A stretch of 64,000 nucleotides of DNA from Mesorhizobium loti R88b (lineage in GTDB: Bacteria > Pseudomonadota > Alphaproteobacteria > Rhizobiales > Rhizobiaceae), in NCBI RefSeq assembly GCF_013170845.1, contig NZ_CP033367.1:3597001-3661000 (forward strand), read 5' to 3'. A program made the position numbers and the translations under genes. Of the stretch, positions 27,169-37,621 are shown in pieces (position 1 is the stretch's first letter; every line of letters starts with the position of its first letter). The notes beneath the pieces are model-generated. The model ran no database searches and was not told the DNA's origin. It worked only from the letters and a program-made list of their open reading frames with translations.

Positions 27169-27867
27169 ATGCAGAAATTGACCGTTTTAACGGCAGCTCT
27201 TGCTGCCGGCGTAATGACTTTTGCCTTCAGTGCGGCTGACGCCGCGCCGGTAAGCCCACGGGCCGATCAGGGGCTCGTCGCGGCGACCGCCAAGGGCAAG
27301 GCCATTCCGGCCAAAAGCAGCAGGAGTGCAAAGGCGACGAAGCAGGCTTCCGCCAAGGTGGAAAAGGTAAGCTGGACCAAGGCGAAGAAATCCGCGAGGC
27401 AGACGAAGCGCGGCCGCAAAACCGTCGACATGACGACAACGGCATCGATCGGCCTCAGGAATGTCGCAACGTCGACGGCGGCGGTGGCCAGCAGCGGCCA
27501 GTATTCCGCGATCGTCGCCCGCTATGCGGCAAGCTACGGCGTTCCGGTCTCGCTGGCTCATGCCGTCATCACCATTGAGAGCAACTATCGGCCGAACATG
27601 GTCGGCAGCGCCGGTGAAATCGGCCTGATGCAGATCAAGCCGGCGACGGCGCGGATGATGGGGTATAACGGGTCAGCCAAGGGGCTGTTCGATCCCGACA
27701 CCAACATCAAATACGGCATGAAGTATCTCGCTTTGGCGCAGAACCTTGGTGGTGGCACGACCTGTGGCACGATCCTGAAATACAATGCCGGCCATGCCGC
27801 GACGCGGATGAACCCGATCTCGGCCGCCTATTGCAGCAAGGTCAAGGTTCAGATGGCGGCGCTCTGA
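27169..27867 (+). CDS. Secreted lytic transglycosylase, SLT family
   Basis: The product is 232 residues from ATG 27169, where AGGA precedes the start. The upstream frame to 27028 has no support. Residues 1-25 are a signal peptide (ALAAGVMTFAFSAADAA). A basic low-complexity linker (KATKQASAKVEKVSWTKAKKSARQTKRG) may hold the wall. The SLT domain (about 110-232) has HAVITIESNYRPNMVGSAGEIGLMQIKPATARMMGYNG, with the catalytic Glu in TIESNY, then LFDPDTNIKYGMKYLA. It cuts glycan strands in the periplasm. Confidence 0.93.
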   Translation: MQKLTVLTAALAAGVMTFAFSAADAAPVSPRADQGLVAATAKGKAIPAKSSRSAKATKQASAKVEKVSWTKAKKSARQTKRGRKTVDMTTTASIGLRNVATSTAAVASSGQYSAIVARYAASYGVPVSLAHAVITIESNYRPNMVGSAGEIGLMQIKPATARMMGYNGSAKGLFDPDTNIKYGMKYLALAQNLGGGTTCGTILKYNAGHAATRMNPISAAYCSKVKVQMAAL

Positions 27868-27881
27868 TTGCAAGTTGCGAG

Positions 27882-27905
27882 AGCCGACGGACAAGCCGGC
27901 TTTTT
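27882..27905 (+). terminator. Terminator of the transglycosylase gene
   Basis: AGCCG and CGGCT form a short stem (27882-27886 with 27897-27901) and a run of T follows. It sits between the transglycosylase stop and the rnpB promoter, insulating the two. Confidence 0.65.
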
Positions 27906-27908
27906 CAT

Positions 27909-27938
27909 TTGCGTTTTCCCGGCTGAACCCCTTTATAC
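27909..27938 (+). promoter_or_regulatory. Promoter of the RNase P RNA gene
   Basis: TTGCGT (27909-27914) and TTATAC (27933-27938) are separated by 18 bases and resemble a sigma-70-type promoter. The RNA start, judged from the P1 helix, is 5 to 6 bases downstream at about 27944. Confidence 0.6.
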
Positions 27939-27943
27939 GCCTT

Positions 27944-28345
27944 GCCAGCTGGCTGGGCGGCCGCACTCGCAAACGCTGAAAGGCCGCGAGTGAGGAAAGT
28001 CCGGGCTCCATGGAGACACGGTGCCGGTTAATGGCCGGCGGGGGCGACCCCAGGGAAAGTGCCACAGAAAGCAAACCGCCACGACTTTGTCGGGGTAAGG
28101 GTGAAAGGGTGGGGTAAGAGCCCACCGCGCGACTGGCAACAGGAGCGGCACGGTAAACCCCACCGGGAGCAAAACCGAATAGGGGCGGTGCGAGGGGAAA
28201 CCCTCGAGGGCTGTTTCCGGCTCACCGTCCGGGTAGGTTGCGTGAGGCGCATGGCAACATGTGCCCAAGATGAATGGCCGCCACGTTCTCGTCCCGCAAG
28301 GGGCGAGGGCCATACAGAACCCGGCTTACAGGCCAGCTGGCAGTT
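27944..28345 (+). ncRNA. rnpB: RNase P RNA (catalytic subunit)
   Basis: The RNA is about 400 bases. The 5' end GCCAGCTGGC (27944-27953) recurs exactly at 28332-28341; the word is self-complementary, so the two copies form helix P1. The conserved core is present in order: GAGGAAAGTCCGGGCTCC (CR-I), ACAGAAA, GGGTAAGGGTGAAAGGGT, the P10-P11 region with GAGCAAAACCG, AAGATGAATGGCCGCC, and ACAGAACCCGGCTTAC (CR-V). The RNA cleaves the 5' leaders of pre-tRNA. A short T run follows the 3' end. This is the only structured RNA gene I find in the window. Confidence 0.97.
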
Positions 28346-28452
28346 TTCCCGGAGAGAAATCCTTTGAGATCAGCAGGTTGCGCCCTCGGGCGCGCCTGTC
28401 GATTCAAGCGTCTCCGGCCATCCGAAGCCGATGAGGGTCGTGCTAGATTCGA

Positions 28453-29568
28453 TCAGCCGCCGACCCGGTCCAACGAAGCCTCGATCGCCGCCCAAAGTTC
28501 TTCCACGGGTTCGCAGCCTATCGACAGGCGCACAAAGCCGGCAGGAACCGCATCGCCTCGTTTCAAGCGCCGCTCCGCCGAGGAGTGGACCCCGCCGAAG
28601 GATGTCGCGGCCTGCAGCAGCGCGCAGTTGTTGATGAAATCCTCGGCCTTCTGTTCCGAGGCGAGTTCGAAGGAGATCAGGAAGCCGAACCGCTCCATCT
28701 GGGCGCGGGCGAGGTTGTGCGACGGATCGTTTTCGAGGCCAGGGAAACGCAAGCCGCTGACCGCCTCGTGGCCTTGCAGCCGACGCGCGATCATTTCCGC
28801 CGAAGAGCACATGCGGTCGAAGCGCACGTCGAGCGTTTCCAGGCCGCGATGCACCAGCCAGGCTTCGAACGGCCCCGGAATGCCGCCGGCGGTCTCGCGC
28901 CAGCCTCTCACGGCCGAGATGATCACATCGTCGCGGCTGGCGACATGGCCGAACAGCACGTCGGAATGGCCGTTGGGTGCCTTGGTGTCGGCGGCGACGA
29001 CAATGTCGGCGCCGTGGTCGAGCGGGCGTTGGCCGAAAGGCGTCATCGTCGTGTTGTCGACAACGACAATCGCGCCGGCCCGGTGAGCAGCCTCGGCGAC
29101 GGCCGTGATGTCGCAGATGTCCAATCGCGGATTTGAAGGGGTTTCGACATAGGCGAGGCGATAGCCGTCGAAGCCGCCGTCGAGGAAAGTCGATGTCGGT
29201 CGCAAGTCGAAGTCGATGCCGAACGGTTTCAGAAAGCGTTCGGCCAGCGCCCGTGTGGCGTGATAGCCGTCTGAAGGCAAAAGGATGCGGTCGCCGGATT
29301 TCAGCAGCCCGAAAAACACAGCCGAGATTGCCGCCATTCCAGAGGGGAAACCGACACATTGCGCGTCTTCCAGATGCGCCAGCATGTGCTCGACCGCGTC
29401 CCAGGTCGTGTTGCTGTAGCGGCCATACTGGCTGTAGCTGGTATCATTTCCCGGGTTGTGGAAGATGGCGGCCATGCTCAGGGGCAGCGGAATGGGGTCG
29501 CCTTTGGCAAGGTTATCGCGGCGCAGATGGGCGAGGGACGCGGCGCGTGACCTGGCTGTTTCGGACAT
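28453..29568 (-). CDS. Cys/Met metabolism PLP-dependent enzyme (cystathionine gamma-synthase/lyase-like)
   Basis: The product is 371 residues from ATG 29568; the frame to 29577 would use TTG. It shows YSRYSNTT-like YGRYSNTTWD, VGFPSGMAAISAV (phosphate-binding glycine stretch), YVETPSNPRLDICDI, VVVDNTTMTPF, and the lysine region VAADTKAPNGHSDVLFG. The usual SATKY before the pyridoxal lysine is replaced by DTKAP, yet Lys and the following NGHSD are kept. The family works in transsulfuration and methionine synthesis. The substrate cannot be told apart from sequence alone. The gene is divergent from the dcw cluster. Confidence 0.85.
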   Translation of the reverse strand: MSETARSRAASLAHLRRDNLAKGDPIPLPLSMAAIFHNPGNDTSYSQYGRYSNTTWDAVEHMLAHLEDAQCVGFPSGMAAISAVFFGLLKSGDRILLPSDGYHATRALAERFLKPFGIDFDLRPTSTFLDGGFDGYRLAYVETPSNPRLDICDITAVAEAAHRAGAIVVVDNTTMTPFGQRPLDHGADIVVAADTKAPNGHSDVLFGHVASRDDVIISAVRGWRETAGGIPGPFEAWLVHRGLETLDVRFDRMCSSAEMIARRLQGHEAVSGLRFPGLENDPSHNLARAQMERFGFLISFELASEQKAEDFINNCALLQAATSFGGVHSSAERRLKRGDAVPAGFVRLSIGCEPVEELWAAIEASLDRVGG

Positions 29569-29975
29569 GGATGTCAAACCTTGTTGCTAAGCGGATGAGA
29601 GGGGTGACGCTATGCGCGGCAGCGCTGCGCGGCAAGCCGCCTCCGGTTGGGCCAAAGCACTCTAAACGCTTCGTTAGGCTTAATGATCGATAAAGACGAG
29701 ACGTGCCGTAACGGCTGCTCGGATTGGTCGCGATGCGCGTGTTTGTGAAGCCTATTCCCGTTGACGCCCATAGCACCCCATGATATCCCATTCGAACACT
29801 CAAGCTTTCGTTCCGTGTCAGGGTAAAGCGTACGCCAATCGGGCAGCCGCGGCGGCTGCGCGTTTGCCGTTTCTTGCCCATGTGGACGGGATGGGTGCGG
29901 GGCAGGGAACGCGCTGCGGCGGCGCGTGCAGGACAATGAAGAGGGGTGCGGCGGCGCAAGCGGCTGTAGCGTTTA
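29569..29975. other. Intergenic region before the dcw cluster
   Basis: This 407-base gap separates the divergent PLP enzyme from mraZ. Several open frames cross it but none has a ribosome site or family match. GC and purine-rich stretches near 29880-29950 (GTGGACGGGATGGG, AGAGGGGTGCGG) could hold MraZ boxes, since MraZ represses its own promoter through repeated TGGG-type words. The spacing is irregular, so I do not claim a defined operator. The main dcw promoter must lie here. Confidence 0.5.
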
Positions 29976-30434
29976 ATGGACCGGTTTCTGTCGAACACGG
30001 TGAGCAGGATCGATGCGAAGGGGCGGGTTTCCGTTCCGGCGCATTTCCGCGCCGTCGTGCAGAAACGCGGCTATTCGGAACTCTATGCACTACGCTGCCT
30101 GGACCTGCCGGCGATGGATGTCGGCGGGCTGGATCTGCTCGACCGTTACGAGCAGCGCATCGCGCAAGAAGATCCCTTCCTGCAGACTGCGGACGACATG
30201 TCGTTCTTCTGCCATGGCGACGGCACGTTCCTGAAGCTCGACCAGGACGGCCGCATCACCATGACCGATTTCATTCGCGAGCATACCGGCATCTCGGCGG
30301 AGGTGGCCTTTGTCGGGCGCGGCAATTTCTTTCAGATCTGGGAGCTGGGACGGCTTGCTGCCTATGGGGCGCAGGCACGGGCCCGGCTTTTGCAGCTTCG
30401 GCAGGGGACGAAGCCTGGGGAGCGACCGGAATGA
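29976..30434 (+). CDS. mraZ: Transcriptional regulator MraZ
   Basis: The product is 152 residues. It has two SpoVT/AbrB-like halves: [24 protein letters not shown] (residues 6-29), and [22 protein letters not shown] (about 85-106), each with the DxxGRxxxP/T pattern of the swapped-hairpin DNA-binding fold. MraZ controls the dcw operon from its own first gene. The stop overlaps the rsmH start by ATGA. The ribosome site before ATG 29976 is not obvious. Confidence 0.97.
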   Translation: MDRFLSNTVSRIDAKGRVSVPAHFRAVVQKRGYSELYALRCLDLPAMDVGGLDLLDRYEQRIAQEDPFLQTADDMSFFCHGDGTFLKLDQDGRITMTDFIREHTGISAEVAFVGRGNFFQIWELGRLAAYGAQARARLLQLRQGTKPGERPE

Positions 30435-31465
30435 CGGTGGGCCACGGCGATGACCTTCCTCACGCTGTAGGTGGGCACGCCGTTGGCGGATCGGTCCGCC
30501 ACATTCCGGTCCTCCTTGGCGAAGTGCTTGAGGCACTGGCGCCGGCGGAGGGCGACATCATCATCGACGGCACGTTCGGCGCCGGCGGCTATACCAGAGC
30601 CATTCTGGCGACCGGGGCTTCCGTCGTCGCCATCGACCGCGACCCCGATGCCATCGCCGCCGGGCGCGATCTGGAAGTGCAGTCGGGCGGCCGGCTGAAG
30701 CTGGTTCAGGCACCGTTCTCGACGCTCGACGAGCATGTTGAGAGCGCCGACGGTGTCGTGCTCGACATTGGTGTGTCCTCCATGCAGCTCGACCAGGCCG
30801 AGCGCGGATTCTCGTTTCGCAATGACGGGCCGCTCGACATGCGCATGGCGCAGGCTGGCTTGAGCGCCGCCGACGTCGTCAACAGCTTCAAGCCGGGCGA
30901 TCTTGCCCGCATCTTCGGCTTCCTCGGCGAAGAACGTCACGCCGGCCGTATCGCACGCATGATCGAGGCGCGCCGCGAAAAGAAGCCGTTCGAACGCACG
31001 CTGGAACTGGCCGACGCGATCGAGACGCATATCGGCCGTGCGCCGAAGGACAAGATCCATCCGGCGACCCGCGTCTTCCAGGCGCTGCGCATCTTCGTCA
31101 ATGACGAGCTTGGCGAACTGGCCAAGGCGCTGTTTGCTGCCGAACGTGCGCTGAAGCCCGGTGGGCGGCTCGCCGTGGTGACGTTCCATTCGCTGGAAGA
31201 CCGCATCGTCAAGCGCTTCATCGCCGACCGTGCCGACGTCGCCACCGGCTCGCGCCATCTGCCCGAGGCGCACGCGCGCACCGCGACCTTCCGCAAGGCT
31301 GGCGGCGGCGTGACGGCAGGCGATGCCGAGGTCGCCGCCAATCCGCGTGCCCGATCGGCCAGGCTGCGCGCCGCGATCCGCACCGAAGCGCAGGCGCGCG
31401 CTGGCGACTTTTCGATTTTCGGTCTTCCAAAGCTTCCCGGCATCAACCTGCCGGGGGAGAGGTAA
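30431..31465 (+). CDS. rsmH: 16S rRNA (cytosine(1402)-N(4))-methyltransferase
   Basis: The product is 344 residues. The open frame extends far upstream but the start is ATG 30431, coupled to mraZ. It contains [31 protein letters not shown] as the SAM loop, [30 protein letters not shown], and [15 protein letters not shown] near the end. RsmH (MraW) methylates the N4 of C1402 in the ribosomal P site. It belongs to the conserved beginning of the dcw cluster. Confidence 0.98.
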   Translation: MTVGHGDDLPHAVGGHAVGGSVRHIPVLLGEVLEALAPAEGDIIIDGTFGAGGYTRAILATGASVVAIDRDPDAIAAGRDLEVQSGGRLKLVQAPFSTLDEHVESADGVVLDIGVSSMQLDQAERGFSFRNDGPLDMRMAQAGLSAADVVNSFKPGDLARIFGFLGEERHAGRIARMIEARREKKPFERTLELADAIETHIGRAPKDKIHPATRVFQALRIFVNDELGELAKALFAAERALKPGGRLAVVTFHSLEDRIVKRFIADRADVATGSRHLPEAHARTATFRKAGGGVTAGDAEVAANPRARSARLRAAIRTEAQARAGDFSIFGLPKLPGINLPGER

Positions 31466-31469
31466 GCAC

Positions 31470-31865
31470 GTGTTCCGTACCAGCGACATTGTCCTGATCG
31501 CCGTCATGGTTTCGGCGGCAGCCCTGACCTACAAGACCAAGCGCGAGGCCGAGGACCAGTTGGCGGCAGTGCAGAAGATCCATACCCAGATACGCTATGA
31601 GGAGGAGACGATCGACCTGCTCAAGGCCGACTGGAGCCTGCTCACCCAGCCGTCGCGGCTGCAGAAGCTCGCCGAACTCTACAAGACGCAGCTCGCACTC
31701 GAGCCGGTCAGCGCCCGCCAGATCGTGGGCTTGAGCGACCTGCCGGCCAAGGCCCTGGACATTCAGGACATCCTGAAAGGACGCCAGGACAGCATGGCTG
31801 ACAATTCCGACAAGGCGCCGTCTGGCGACAAGGATCCCGTCGTGACCGGAGACATCGCCCAATGA
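31470..31865 (+). CDS. ftsL: Cell division protein FtsL
   Basis: The product is 131 residues with a GTG start at 31470 (GAGAGG upstream); a longer frame overlaps rsmH. A single membrane helix (residues 5-20, SDIVLIAVMVSAAALTY) is followed by a coiled-coil segment (KREAEDQLAAVQKIHTQIRYEEETIDLLKADWSLLTQPSRLQKLAE), the FtsL/FtsB-type leucine-rich helix. The tail is acidic and probably disordered. FtsL links the FtsQLB complex to FtsWI. Its stop overlaps ftsI by ATGA. Confidence 0.92.
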   Translation: MFRTSDIVLIAVMVSAAALTYKTKREAEDQLAAVQKIHTQIRYEEETIDLLKADWSLLTQPSRLQKLAELYKTQLALEPVSARQIVGLSDLPAKALDIQDILKGRQDSMADNSDKAPSGDKDPVVTGDIAQ

Positions 31866-33571
31866 TCGGCAAACTGCTGAAGCGCCGTGCCAGGACGGGT
31901 GGAGACGGATCGATCGTCGTCGAGGGTGCTCGCAAGGCGACCGGCGGCAAAGGCAAGGCGCGCATCGTGATGACGATGGCGGTGTTTTTCGGCATCTTCT
32001 CGATCATTTCGGGGCGGCTGGTCTATCTCGGCTTCCAGTCGCCAGACATGTCCGGCGGCCCGCAGAGCCGGATCACCGCCTCGCGGCCCGACATTGTCGA
32101 CCGCAATGGCGAAGTGCTGGCGACCGACATCAAGACGGCATCGCTGTTTGCCGAGCCGCGCCGCATCGTCGACGCCGACGAGGCGATCGAGAAATTGTCG
32201 ACCGTGCTCCCCGAGATCGACTACGAGCAGACCTATCACAAGCTGAAGAGCGGCGCCGGCTTCGTCTGGCTGCAGCGGCAGCTGACGCCCAAGCAGCAGG
32301 CCGATATCATGCAGCTCGGCATTCCCGGCTTCGGCTTTCGCACCGAGAAGCGCCGTTTCTATCCGAGCGGCGAAACCTCATCCTATGTTGTCGGCCTGAC
32401 CAACATCGACAATCAGGGCATCTCCGGCATGGAGAAGTATATCGACGAGCAGGGCCTGAGCGATCTGCAGGCGTCGGGCCTGGCGGTGGCCAAGGACCTG
32501 CAGCCGGTGAGGCTTTCGATCGATCTGCGCATCCAGCATGTGGTGCGCGACGAGATCGCCGCCGGCCTGGAGCGCTATCGCGCCATCGGCGCCGGCGCCG
32601 TCGTGCTCAACGTCAAGACCGGCGAAGTGGTGGCCATGGCCTCGGTGCCGGATTTCGATCCGAACAATCCTTACAATGCCCAGGAAAAGGACCGGCTGAA
32701 CCGGATGTCGGCGGGCCTCTATGAGATGGGCTCGACCTTCAAGAGCTTCACCTCGGCCATGGCGCTCGATTCCGGCAAAGCGACGATGAACAGCCGCTTC
32801 GACGCCTCGCATCCAATCCGTGTCGGCCATCAGGCCATCCACGATTTCCACGGCAAGAACCGCGTGCTGTCGCTGCCCGAGGTGTTCCTTTATTCGTCCA
32901 ACATCGGGTCGGCCAGGGAGGCTGAACTGGTCGGCATCGCGGGCCACCGGGAATTCCTGCATCGCCTCGGTATTCTGGAGCGGATGCAGACCGAATTGCC
33001 TGAGGTCGCACGCCCGACCGAGCCGAAGGTCTGGAAACAGGTCAATTCGTTCACAATCGCCTTCGGTCATGGCGTGTCGACGACGCCGCTGCAGGCGGCT
33101 GTCGGCTGCGCGGCGCTTATGAATGGCGGCTTCCTGATGAACCCGACCTTCCTGGTGCGGACGCAGGAGCAAGCGATGGCCGCCGCCAAGAAAGTGGTGA
33201 GCGACAAGACCGTCGAGGGCATGCGCTACCTCTATTCGCTCAACGCCGAGAAGGGCTCGGCCAGGAACGCCAGGGTCCCCGGCTACCGTGTTGGCGGCAA
33301 GACCGGAACGGCCGAGAAGGTCATCAATGGCCGCTACTCGAAGGAACTGAATTTCAACACCTTCGTCGCCGCCTTCCCGATGGACGATCCGCAATACCTG
33401 GTGTTCACGATCGCCGATGCTCCGCACCCGGAAAAGCCTGGGATGACCGACGTCGCGGCGTCGAATGCGGGGGTTATGGCGGGAAACATCATCAGGCGGT
33501 CGGCGGCCATGCTTGGCGTGAAGCCAGATTTCAGCCATGAAAATGGTGCAACGCTGGTTTCCTATCAGTGA
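31862..33571 (+). CDS. ftsI: Peptidoglycan D,D-transpeptidase FtsI (PBP3)
   Basis: The product is 569 residues. A cytoplasmic tail and one membrane helix (VMTMAVFFGIFSIISGRLVYLGF) precede the pedestal domain (ITASRPDIVDRNGEVLATDI). The transpeptidase domain has the three motifs: Ser291 and Lys294 in GSTFKSF (SxxK), Ser346 and Asn347-x in YSSNIGS (SxN-type), and Lys480 in GGKTGTAEK (KTG). FtsI crosslinks septal peptidoglycan with FtsW. It is encoded between ftsL and murE, the usual order. Confidence 0.97.
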   Translation: MIGKLLKRRARTGGDGSIVVEGARKATGGKGKARIVMTMAVFFGIFSIISGRLVYLGFQSPDMSGGPQSRITASRPDIVDRNGEVLATDIKTASLFAEPRRIVDADEAIEKLSTVLPEIDYEQTYHKLKSGAGFVWLQRQLTPKQQADIMQLGIPGFGFRTEKRRFYPSGETSSYVVGLTNIDNQGISGMEKYIDEQGLSDLQASGLAVAKDLQPVRLSIDLRIQHVVRDEIAAGLERYRAIGAGAVVLNVKTGEVVAMASVPDFDPNNPYNAQEKDRLNRMSAGLYEMGSTFKSFTSAMALDSGKATMNSRFDASHPIRVGHQAIHDFHGKNRVLSLPEVFLYSSNIGSAREAELVGIAGHREFLHRLGILERMQTELPEVARPTEPKVWKQVNSFTIAFGHGVSTTPLQAAVGCAALMNGGFLMNPTFLVRTQEQAMAAAKKVVSDKTVEGMRYLYSLNAEKGSARNARVPGYRVGGKTGTAEKVINGRYSKELNFNTFVAAFPMDDPQYLVFTIADAPHPEKPGMTDVAASNAGVMAGNIIRRSAAMLGVKPDFSHENGATLVSYQ

Positions 33572-33625
33572 TTCTTGGGGCGCGCCGGCAACTGCGCGCT
33601 ATTTTGTTGCGGTGAACGGGACTCG

Positions 33626-35080
33626 ATGAAGCTCAGAGATTTAGCCGGTATCTTGCCAGTCGAAGGAACAGCTTCCGCCGATCTGGAGGTTACCGGGATT
33701 TCGTCCGATTCCCGGCAGGTAAAACCCGGCGTGGTCTTCTTTGCGCTTGCCGGCACCAAGGCGGACGGCTCGGCTTACGCTGCCGATGCGGCCAAGCGAG
33801 GCGCTGCCGCGATCGTGACAAACAAGGGCAGCTCTGTCGCCGGGTTGCAGGTTCCGGTGTTGGCGGTCGACGATCCGCGCCTGGCGCTGGCGCTGAGTGC
33901 TTCCAGCTTTTTTGGCAAGCAGCCTGCGATCATGGTCGCGGTGACCGGCACCAGCGGCAAGACCTCGGTCGCCGCCTTCACCAGGCAGATCTGGGAGCAG
34001 GCGGGCTATGCCGCCGCTTCGATCGGCACCACCGGCGTGGTCGCGCCCGGCCGCAACGAATACGGCTCGTTGACGACGCCCGATCCGGTCGCCTTGCACC
34101 AGCTGCTTCGGGAATTGGCGGATGCCGGCGTCACGCATGCCTCGATGGAGGCTTCCAGTCACGGGCTCGACCAGCGCCGCCTCGATGGCGTGAAGCTTGC
34201 CGCCGGCGGCTTCACCAATCTTGGCCGCGACCATATGGATTACCATCCCACGGTCGAGGATTATCACCGCGCCAAACTGCGCCTGTTCGACACGCTGCTG
34301 CCGAAAGGCGCGCCGGCGGTGATCTTCGCCGACGATCCATGGTCGGAACCGACAATCAAAGCGGCTCGGGCCGCCGGGCTCAAGGTGCTGACGGTTGGCC
34401 GCCACGGCGATTTCCTCAGGCTGAAGCGGGTCGAGCATGAGCGCCATCGCCAGCGCGCCGAGGTCGACGCCGATGGCGTGCTTTACGAAATCGACCTGCC
34501 GCTGGCCGGCGATTTCCAGATTTCGAACGCGCTGGTTTCGGCGGGCCTTGCTATTTCCACGGGAACACCTGTCGCCAAGGCCTTGGCCGCATTGGAGAAA
34601 TTGAAGGGCGCGCCGGGCCGGCTGGATCTCGTCGGCACCACCGCCAGCGGCGCGCCGGTCTATGTCGACTATGCCCACAAGCCCGATGCGCTGGAGAACG
34701 TGCTGGCCTCGGTGAGGCCGTTCACGACGGGCCGCGTCATGGTGGTGTTCGGCTGCGGTGGCGACCGCGACCGGGGCAAACGGCCGATCATGGGCGAGAT
34801 CGCCAGCCGGCTTGCCGATGTCGTCATCGTCACCGACGACAATCCGCGCTCGGAAGTGCCCGAAACCATCCGCGCCGCCATTCTTGCCGCCGCTCCCGGC
34901 GCCATCGAGATCGGCGACCGGCGCAAGGCGATCCACGAGGCGGTCGCCATGCTTCATGCCGGTGACACGCTGATCGTCGCCGGCAAGGGCCACGAGGAAG
35001 GCCAGACGATCGGCTCGCAAACCCTGCACTTTTCCGACCACGAGGAAGTCCGCGACGCGCTGCGGGAGCGTGCCGCATGA
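33626..35080 (+). CDS. murE: UDP-N-acetylmuramoyl-L-alanyl-D-glutamate--2,6-diaminopimelate ligase
   Basis: The product is 484 residues from ATG 33626. The Mur ligase ATP loop is [12 protein letters not shown]. The C-terminal [35 protein letters not shown] contains DNPR, the motif that marks diaminopimelate rather than lysine specificity. It adds meso-DAP to UDP-MurNAc-L-Ala-D-Glu in the cytoplasm. The end overlaps the murF start by ATGA (35077-35080). Confidence 0.97.
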   Translation: MKLRDLAGILPVEGTASADLEVTGISSDSRQVKPGVVFFALAGTKADGSAYAADAAKRGAAAIVTNKGSSVAGLQVPVLAVDDPRLALALSASSFFGKQPAIMVAVTGTSGKTSVAAFTRQIWEQAGYAAASIGTTGVVAPGRNEYGSLTTPDPVALHQLLRELADAGVTHASMEASSHGLDQRRLDGVKLAAGGFTNLGRDHMDYHPTVEDYHRAKLRLFDTLLPKGAPAVIFADDPWSEPTIKAARAAGLKVLTVGRHGDFLRLKRVEHERHRQRAEVDADGVLYEIDLPLAGDFQISNALVSAGLAISTGTPVAKALAALEKLKGAPGRLDLVGTTASGAPVYVDYAHKPDALENVLASVRPFTTGRVMVVFGCGGDRDRGKRPIMGEIASRLADVVIVTDDNPRSEVPETIRAAILAAAPGAIEIGDRRKAIHEAVAMLHAGDTLIVAGKGHEEGQTIGSQTLHFSDHEEVRDALRERAA

Positions 35081-36510
35081 GTCTGCTGTGGACATCCGAG
35101 GCGCTGGTTGCCGCCATGGATGGGCGGCCGCTCGGCCCAATGCCGGAAGGTATTTCGGGCATTTCGATCGACAGCCGCAGCCTGCAGCCGGGTGACGCCT
35201 TCTTCGCCATCAAGGGTGAGGCGATGGACGGTCATGACTTCGCCACCGCTGCCATCAAGGCCGGGGCCGGCGTGTTGGTGGTGGCTGAAGGCAAGCTGCC
35301 GTCGCTTGGCCGGCTGACGGCGCCGATCATTGTCGTCGAGGACGTGCTGGCCGCACTGGAAAAGCTCGGCGTCGCCGCGCGGACCCGTTCGCAAGCAAAA
35401 ATCGTCGCTGTCACCGGGTCGGCCGGCAAGACCACCACCAAAGAAGCGCTGCGCCATGTGCTGTCGGCCGTCGGCAAGGTGCATGCCTCGGCGCAGTCCT
35501 TCAACAACCATTGGGGCGTGCCGCTGACCCTGGCGCGCATGCCGGACGATTGCGACTATGCCGTGTTCGAGATCGGCATGAACCATCCCGACGAGATCCG
35601 GCCTTTGGTGAAGATGGTGCGGCCGCATGTCGCCATCGTCACCATGATCGCGGCCGCGCATCTGGGCTTCTTCCGCAACCTGGACGAGATCGCCAAGGCC
35701 AAGGCCGAGATTTTCGAAGGGTTGGAACCCGACGGTGCTGCCGTCCTCAACCGCGATGACGCGCGTTTCAAGCTTCTCGACAAGATGGCGCATGCCGCCG
35801 GTGTCGAGCATGTCTATGGCTTCGGCGAGAACGCGCGCTCGACCTTCAAGCTCACCAAATGCGAATTGCATGCCGACCATTCCGACATCGCCGCCAGGGT
35901 CAACGGCCATGATATGATCGCTCGTATCGGTGCGCCCGGCCGGCATATGGTGCAGAACGTGCTGGCGGTGCTGGGTGCGGCGCAACTGGTCGGCGCTGAT
36001 CTCGGCAAGGTGGCACTCGCGCTGGCCGATCTCTCGGCCGAGCGCGGACGCGGCAAGCGCCATGTGCTGCGGCATTCCGGTGGCTCGATCACGCTGATCG
36101 ACGAGAGCTACAACGCCAATCCGGCCTCGATGGGGGCGGCCATGGCGCTGCTCAACGCGACGCCGGTGACGGGCGAGGGCCGCCGCATCGCCGTGCTCGG
36201 CGACATGCTCGAACTCGGAGACCATTCGGCCAAGCTGCATGCCGCCCTTGCCGATCTCATCATTGGCACCGGTACGCAGACCGTCTTTCTCGGCGGTCCG
36301 GAAATGCGGGCGCTGGCGGAAGCACTGCCGGACGACATCAAAACGGAATACCGCGCCGGCGTCGAGGAACTGAAGCCGGTGCTGCTCGCCGCGCTGAAGC
36401 CGGGCGACGTGGTGATGATCAAATCGTCGAAGGGCATCGGCTTTGCAAAACTGGTCGATGCGCTGCTGGGCAAGTTCCCGGCTCAATCAACAGCCAACAG
36501 TCGGTCGTAG
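35077..36510 (+). CDS. murF: UDP-N-acetylmuramoyl-tripeptide--D-alanyl-D-alanine ligase
   Basis: The product is 477 residues. It has [20 protein letters not shown] at the N-terminus, the ATP loop [29 protein letters not shown], and [16 protein letters not shown], all MurF hallmarks. It adds D-Ala-D-Ala to complete the pentapeptide precursor. It is coupled to murE and followed 20 bases later by mraY. Confidence 0.97.
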   Translation: MSLLWTSEALVAAMDGRPLGPMPEGISGISIDSRSLQPGDAFFAIKGEAMDGHDFATAAIKAGAGVLVVAEGKLPSLGRLTAPIIVVEDVLAALEKLGVAARTRSQAKIVAVTGSAGKTTTKEALRHVLSAVGKVHASAQSFNNHWGVPLTLARMPDDCDYAVFEIGMNHPDEIRPLVKMVRPHVAIVTMIAAAHLGFFRNLDEIAKAKAEIFEGLEPDGAAVLNRDDARFKLLDKMAHAAGVEHVYGFGENARSTFKLTKCELHADHSDIAARVNGHDMIARIGAPGRHMVQNVLAVLGAAQLVGADLGKVALALADLSAERGRGKRHVLRHSGGSITLIDESYNANPASMGAAMALLNATPVTGEGRRIAVLGDMLELGDHSAKLHAALADLIIGTGTQTVFLGGPEMRALAEALPDDIKTEYRAGVEELKPVLLAALKPGDVVMIKSSKGIGFAKLVDALLGKFPAQSTANSRS

Positions 36511-36529
36511 GGTCGGGGGACGAAAGCGC

Positions 36530-37612
36530 ATGTTTACACTGCTGGTCGATTTCGCGGACAAGATCTCGGTCTTCAATGTCTTCCGCTACATCACGTTCCG
36601 CACCGGCGGGGCGTTGATCACCTCGGCGCTGATTGTCTTCATCTTCGGGCCGACGATCATCAATTCGCTGAGGCTCAGGCAAGGCAAGGGTCAGCCGATC
36701 CGCGCCGATGGTCCGCAGACGCATTTCAAGAAGGCGGGCACGCCGACCATGGGCGGGCTGATGATCCTGTCTGGCATCATCGGTTCATCGCTTTTGTGGG
36801 CGAACCTGTCGAGCATCTATGTCTGGGTGGTGCTGCTGGTGACGCTGGGTTTCGGCTCGATCGGCTTCTACGACGACTATCTCAAGGTGACCAAGCAGTC
36901 GCATCTGGGCTTTTCCGGCAAGGCACGGCTGGCGCTTGAATTCGTCATCGCCGGCATTGCCGCCTGGGCGATCATGCACAATGGCCAGGCGCCGTTCTCG
37001 TCGTCGCTGACATTCCCCTTCGCCAAGGAATTCATCATCAATCTCGGCTGGTTCTTCATTCCGTTCTCCTGCTTCGTCATTGTCGGCGCCGGTAATGCGG
37101 TGAACCTGACGGACGGCCTCGACGGGCTGGCGATCGTGCCGATCATGATCGCGGCGGCATCCTTCGGCGTCATCGCCTACCTCTCCGGCAACGCGGTGTT
37201 CGCCGAATATCTGCAGATCCATTTCGTGCCCGGCACCGGCGAACTGGCTGTCGTGCTCGGCTCGGTCATCGGCGCCGGCCTCGGTTTCCTCTGGTTCAAC
37301 GCGCCGCCGGCGGCGATCTTCATGGGCGACACCGGTTCGCTGGCCATGGGCGGCCTGATCGGCACCGTGGCGGTCGCCACCAAGCACGAGATCGTGCTGG
37401 TCATTGTCGGTGGCCTGTTCGTGGTCGAAATCCTCTCCGTCATCATCCAGGTCGGCTACTTCAAGATGACCGGCAAGCGCGTGTTCCTGATGGCGCCGAT
37501 CCACCATCATTTCGAAAAACTCGGCTGGACCGAAAGCCAGGTGGTGATCCGTTTCTGGATCATCGCCGTCATCCTGGCGCTGGTCGGCCTTTCCACCCTG
37601 AAGCTCCGATAG
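36530..37612 (+). CDS. mraY: Phospho-N-acetylmuramoyl-pentapeptide-transferase
   Basis: The product is 360 residues from ATG 36530 (GGGGGACG upstream), the usual MraY length. About ten membrane helices are seen. Conserved loops include [24 protein letters not shown] with the DDxxK aspartates, [14 protein letters not shown], and [12 protein letters not shown], with [13 protein letters not shown] near the end. MraY moves phospho-MurNAc-pentapeptide onto undecaprenyl phosphate, making lipid I. Confidence 0.98.
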   Translation: MFTLLVDFADKISVFNVFRYITFRTGGALITSALIVFIFGPTIINSLRLRQGKGQPIRADGPQTHFKKAGTPTMGGLMILSGIIGSSLLWANLSSIYVWVVLLVTLGFGSIGFYDDYLKVTKQSHLGFSGKARLALEFVIAGIAAWAIMHNGQAPFSSSLTFPFAKEFIINLGWFFIPFSCFVIVGAGNAVNLTDGLDGLAIVPIMIAAASFGVIAYLSGNAVFAEYLQIHFVPGTGELAVVLGSVIGAGLGFLWFNAPPAAIFMGDTGSLAMGGLIGTVAVATKHEIVLVIVGGLFVVEILSVIIQVGYFKMTGKRVFLMAPIHHHFEKLGWTESQVVIRFWIIAVILALVGLSTLKLR

Positions 37613-37621
37613 GAAACCTCC

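Noticed and set aside
29880..29950. Possible MraZ boxes upstream of mraZ
   Set aside because: TGGG-like words occur but their spacing does not follow a regular repeat.
29780..30430. An open frame that would extend RsmH by 217 residues
   Set aside because: It overlaps all of mraZ in another frame; ATG 30431 with ATGA coupling is the normal start.
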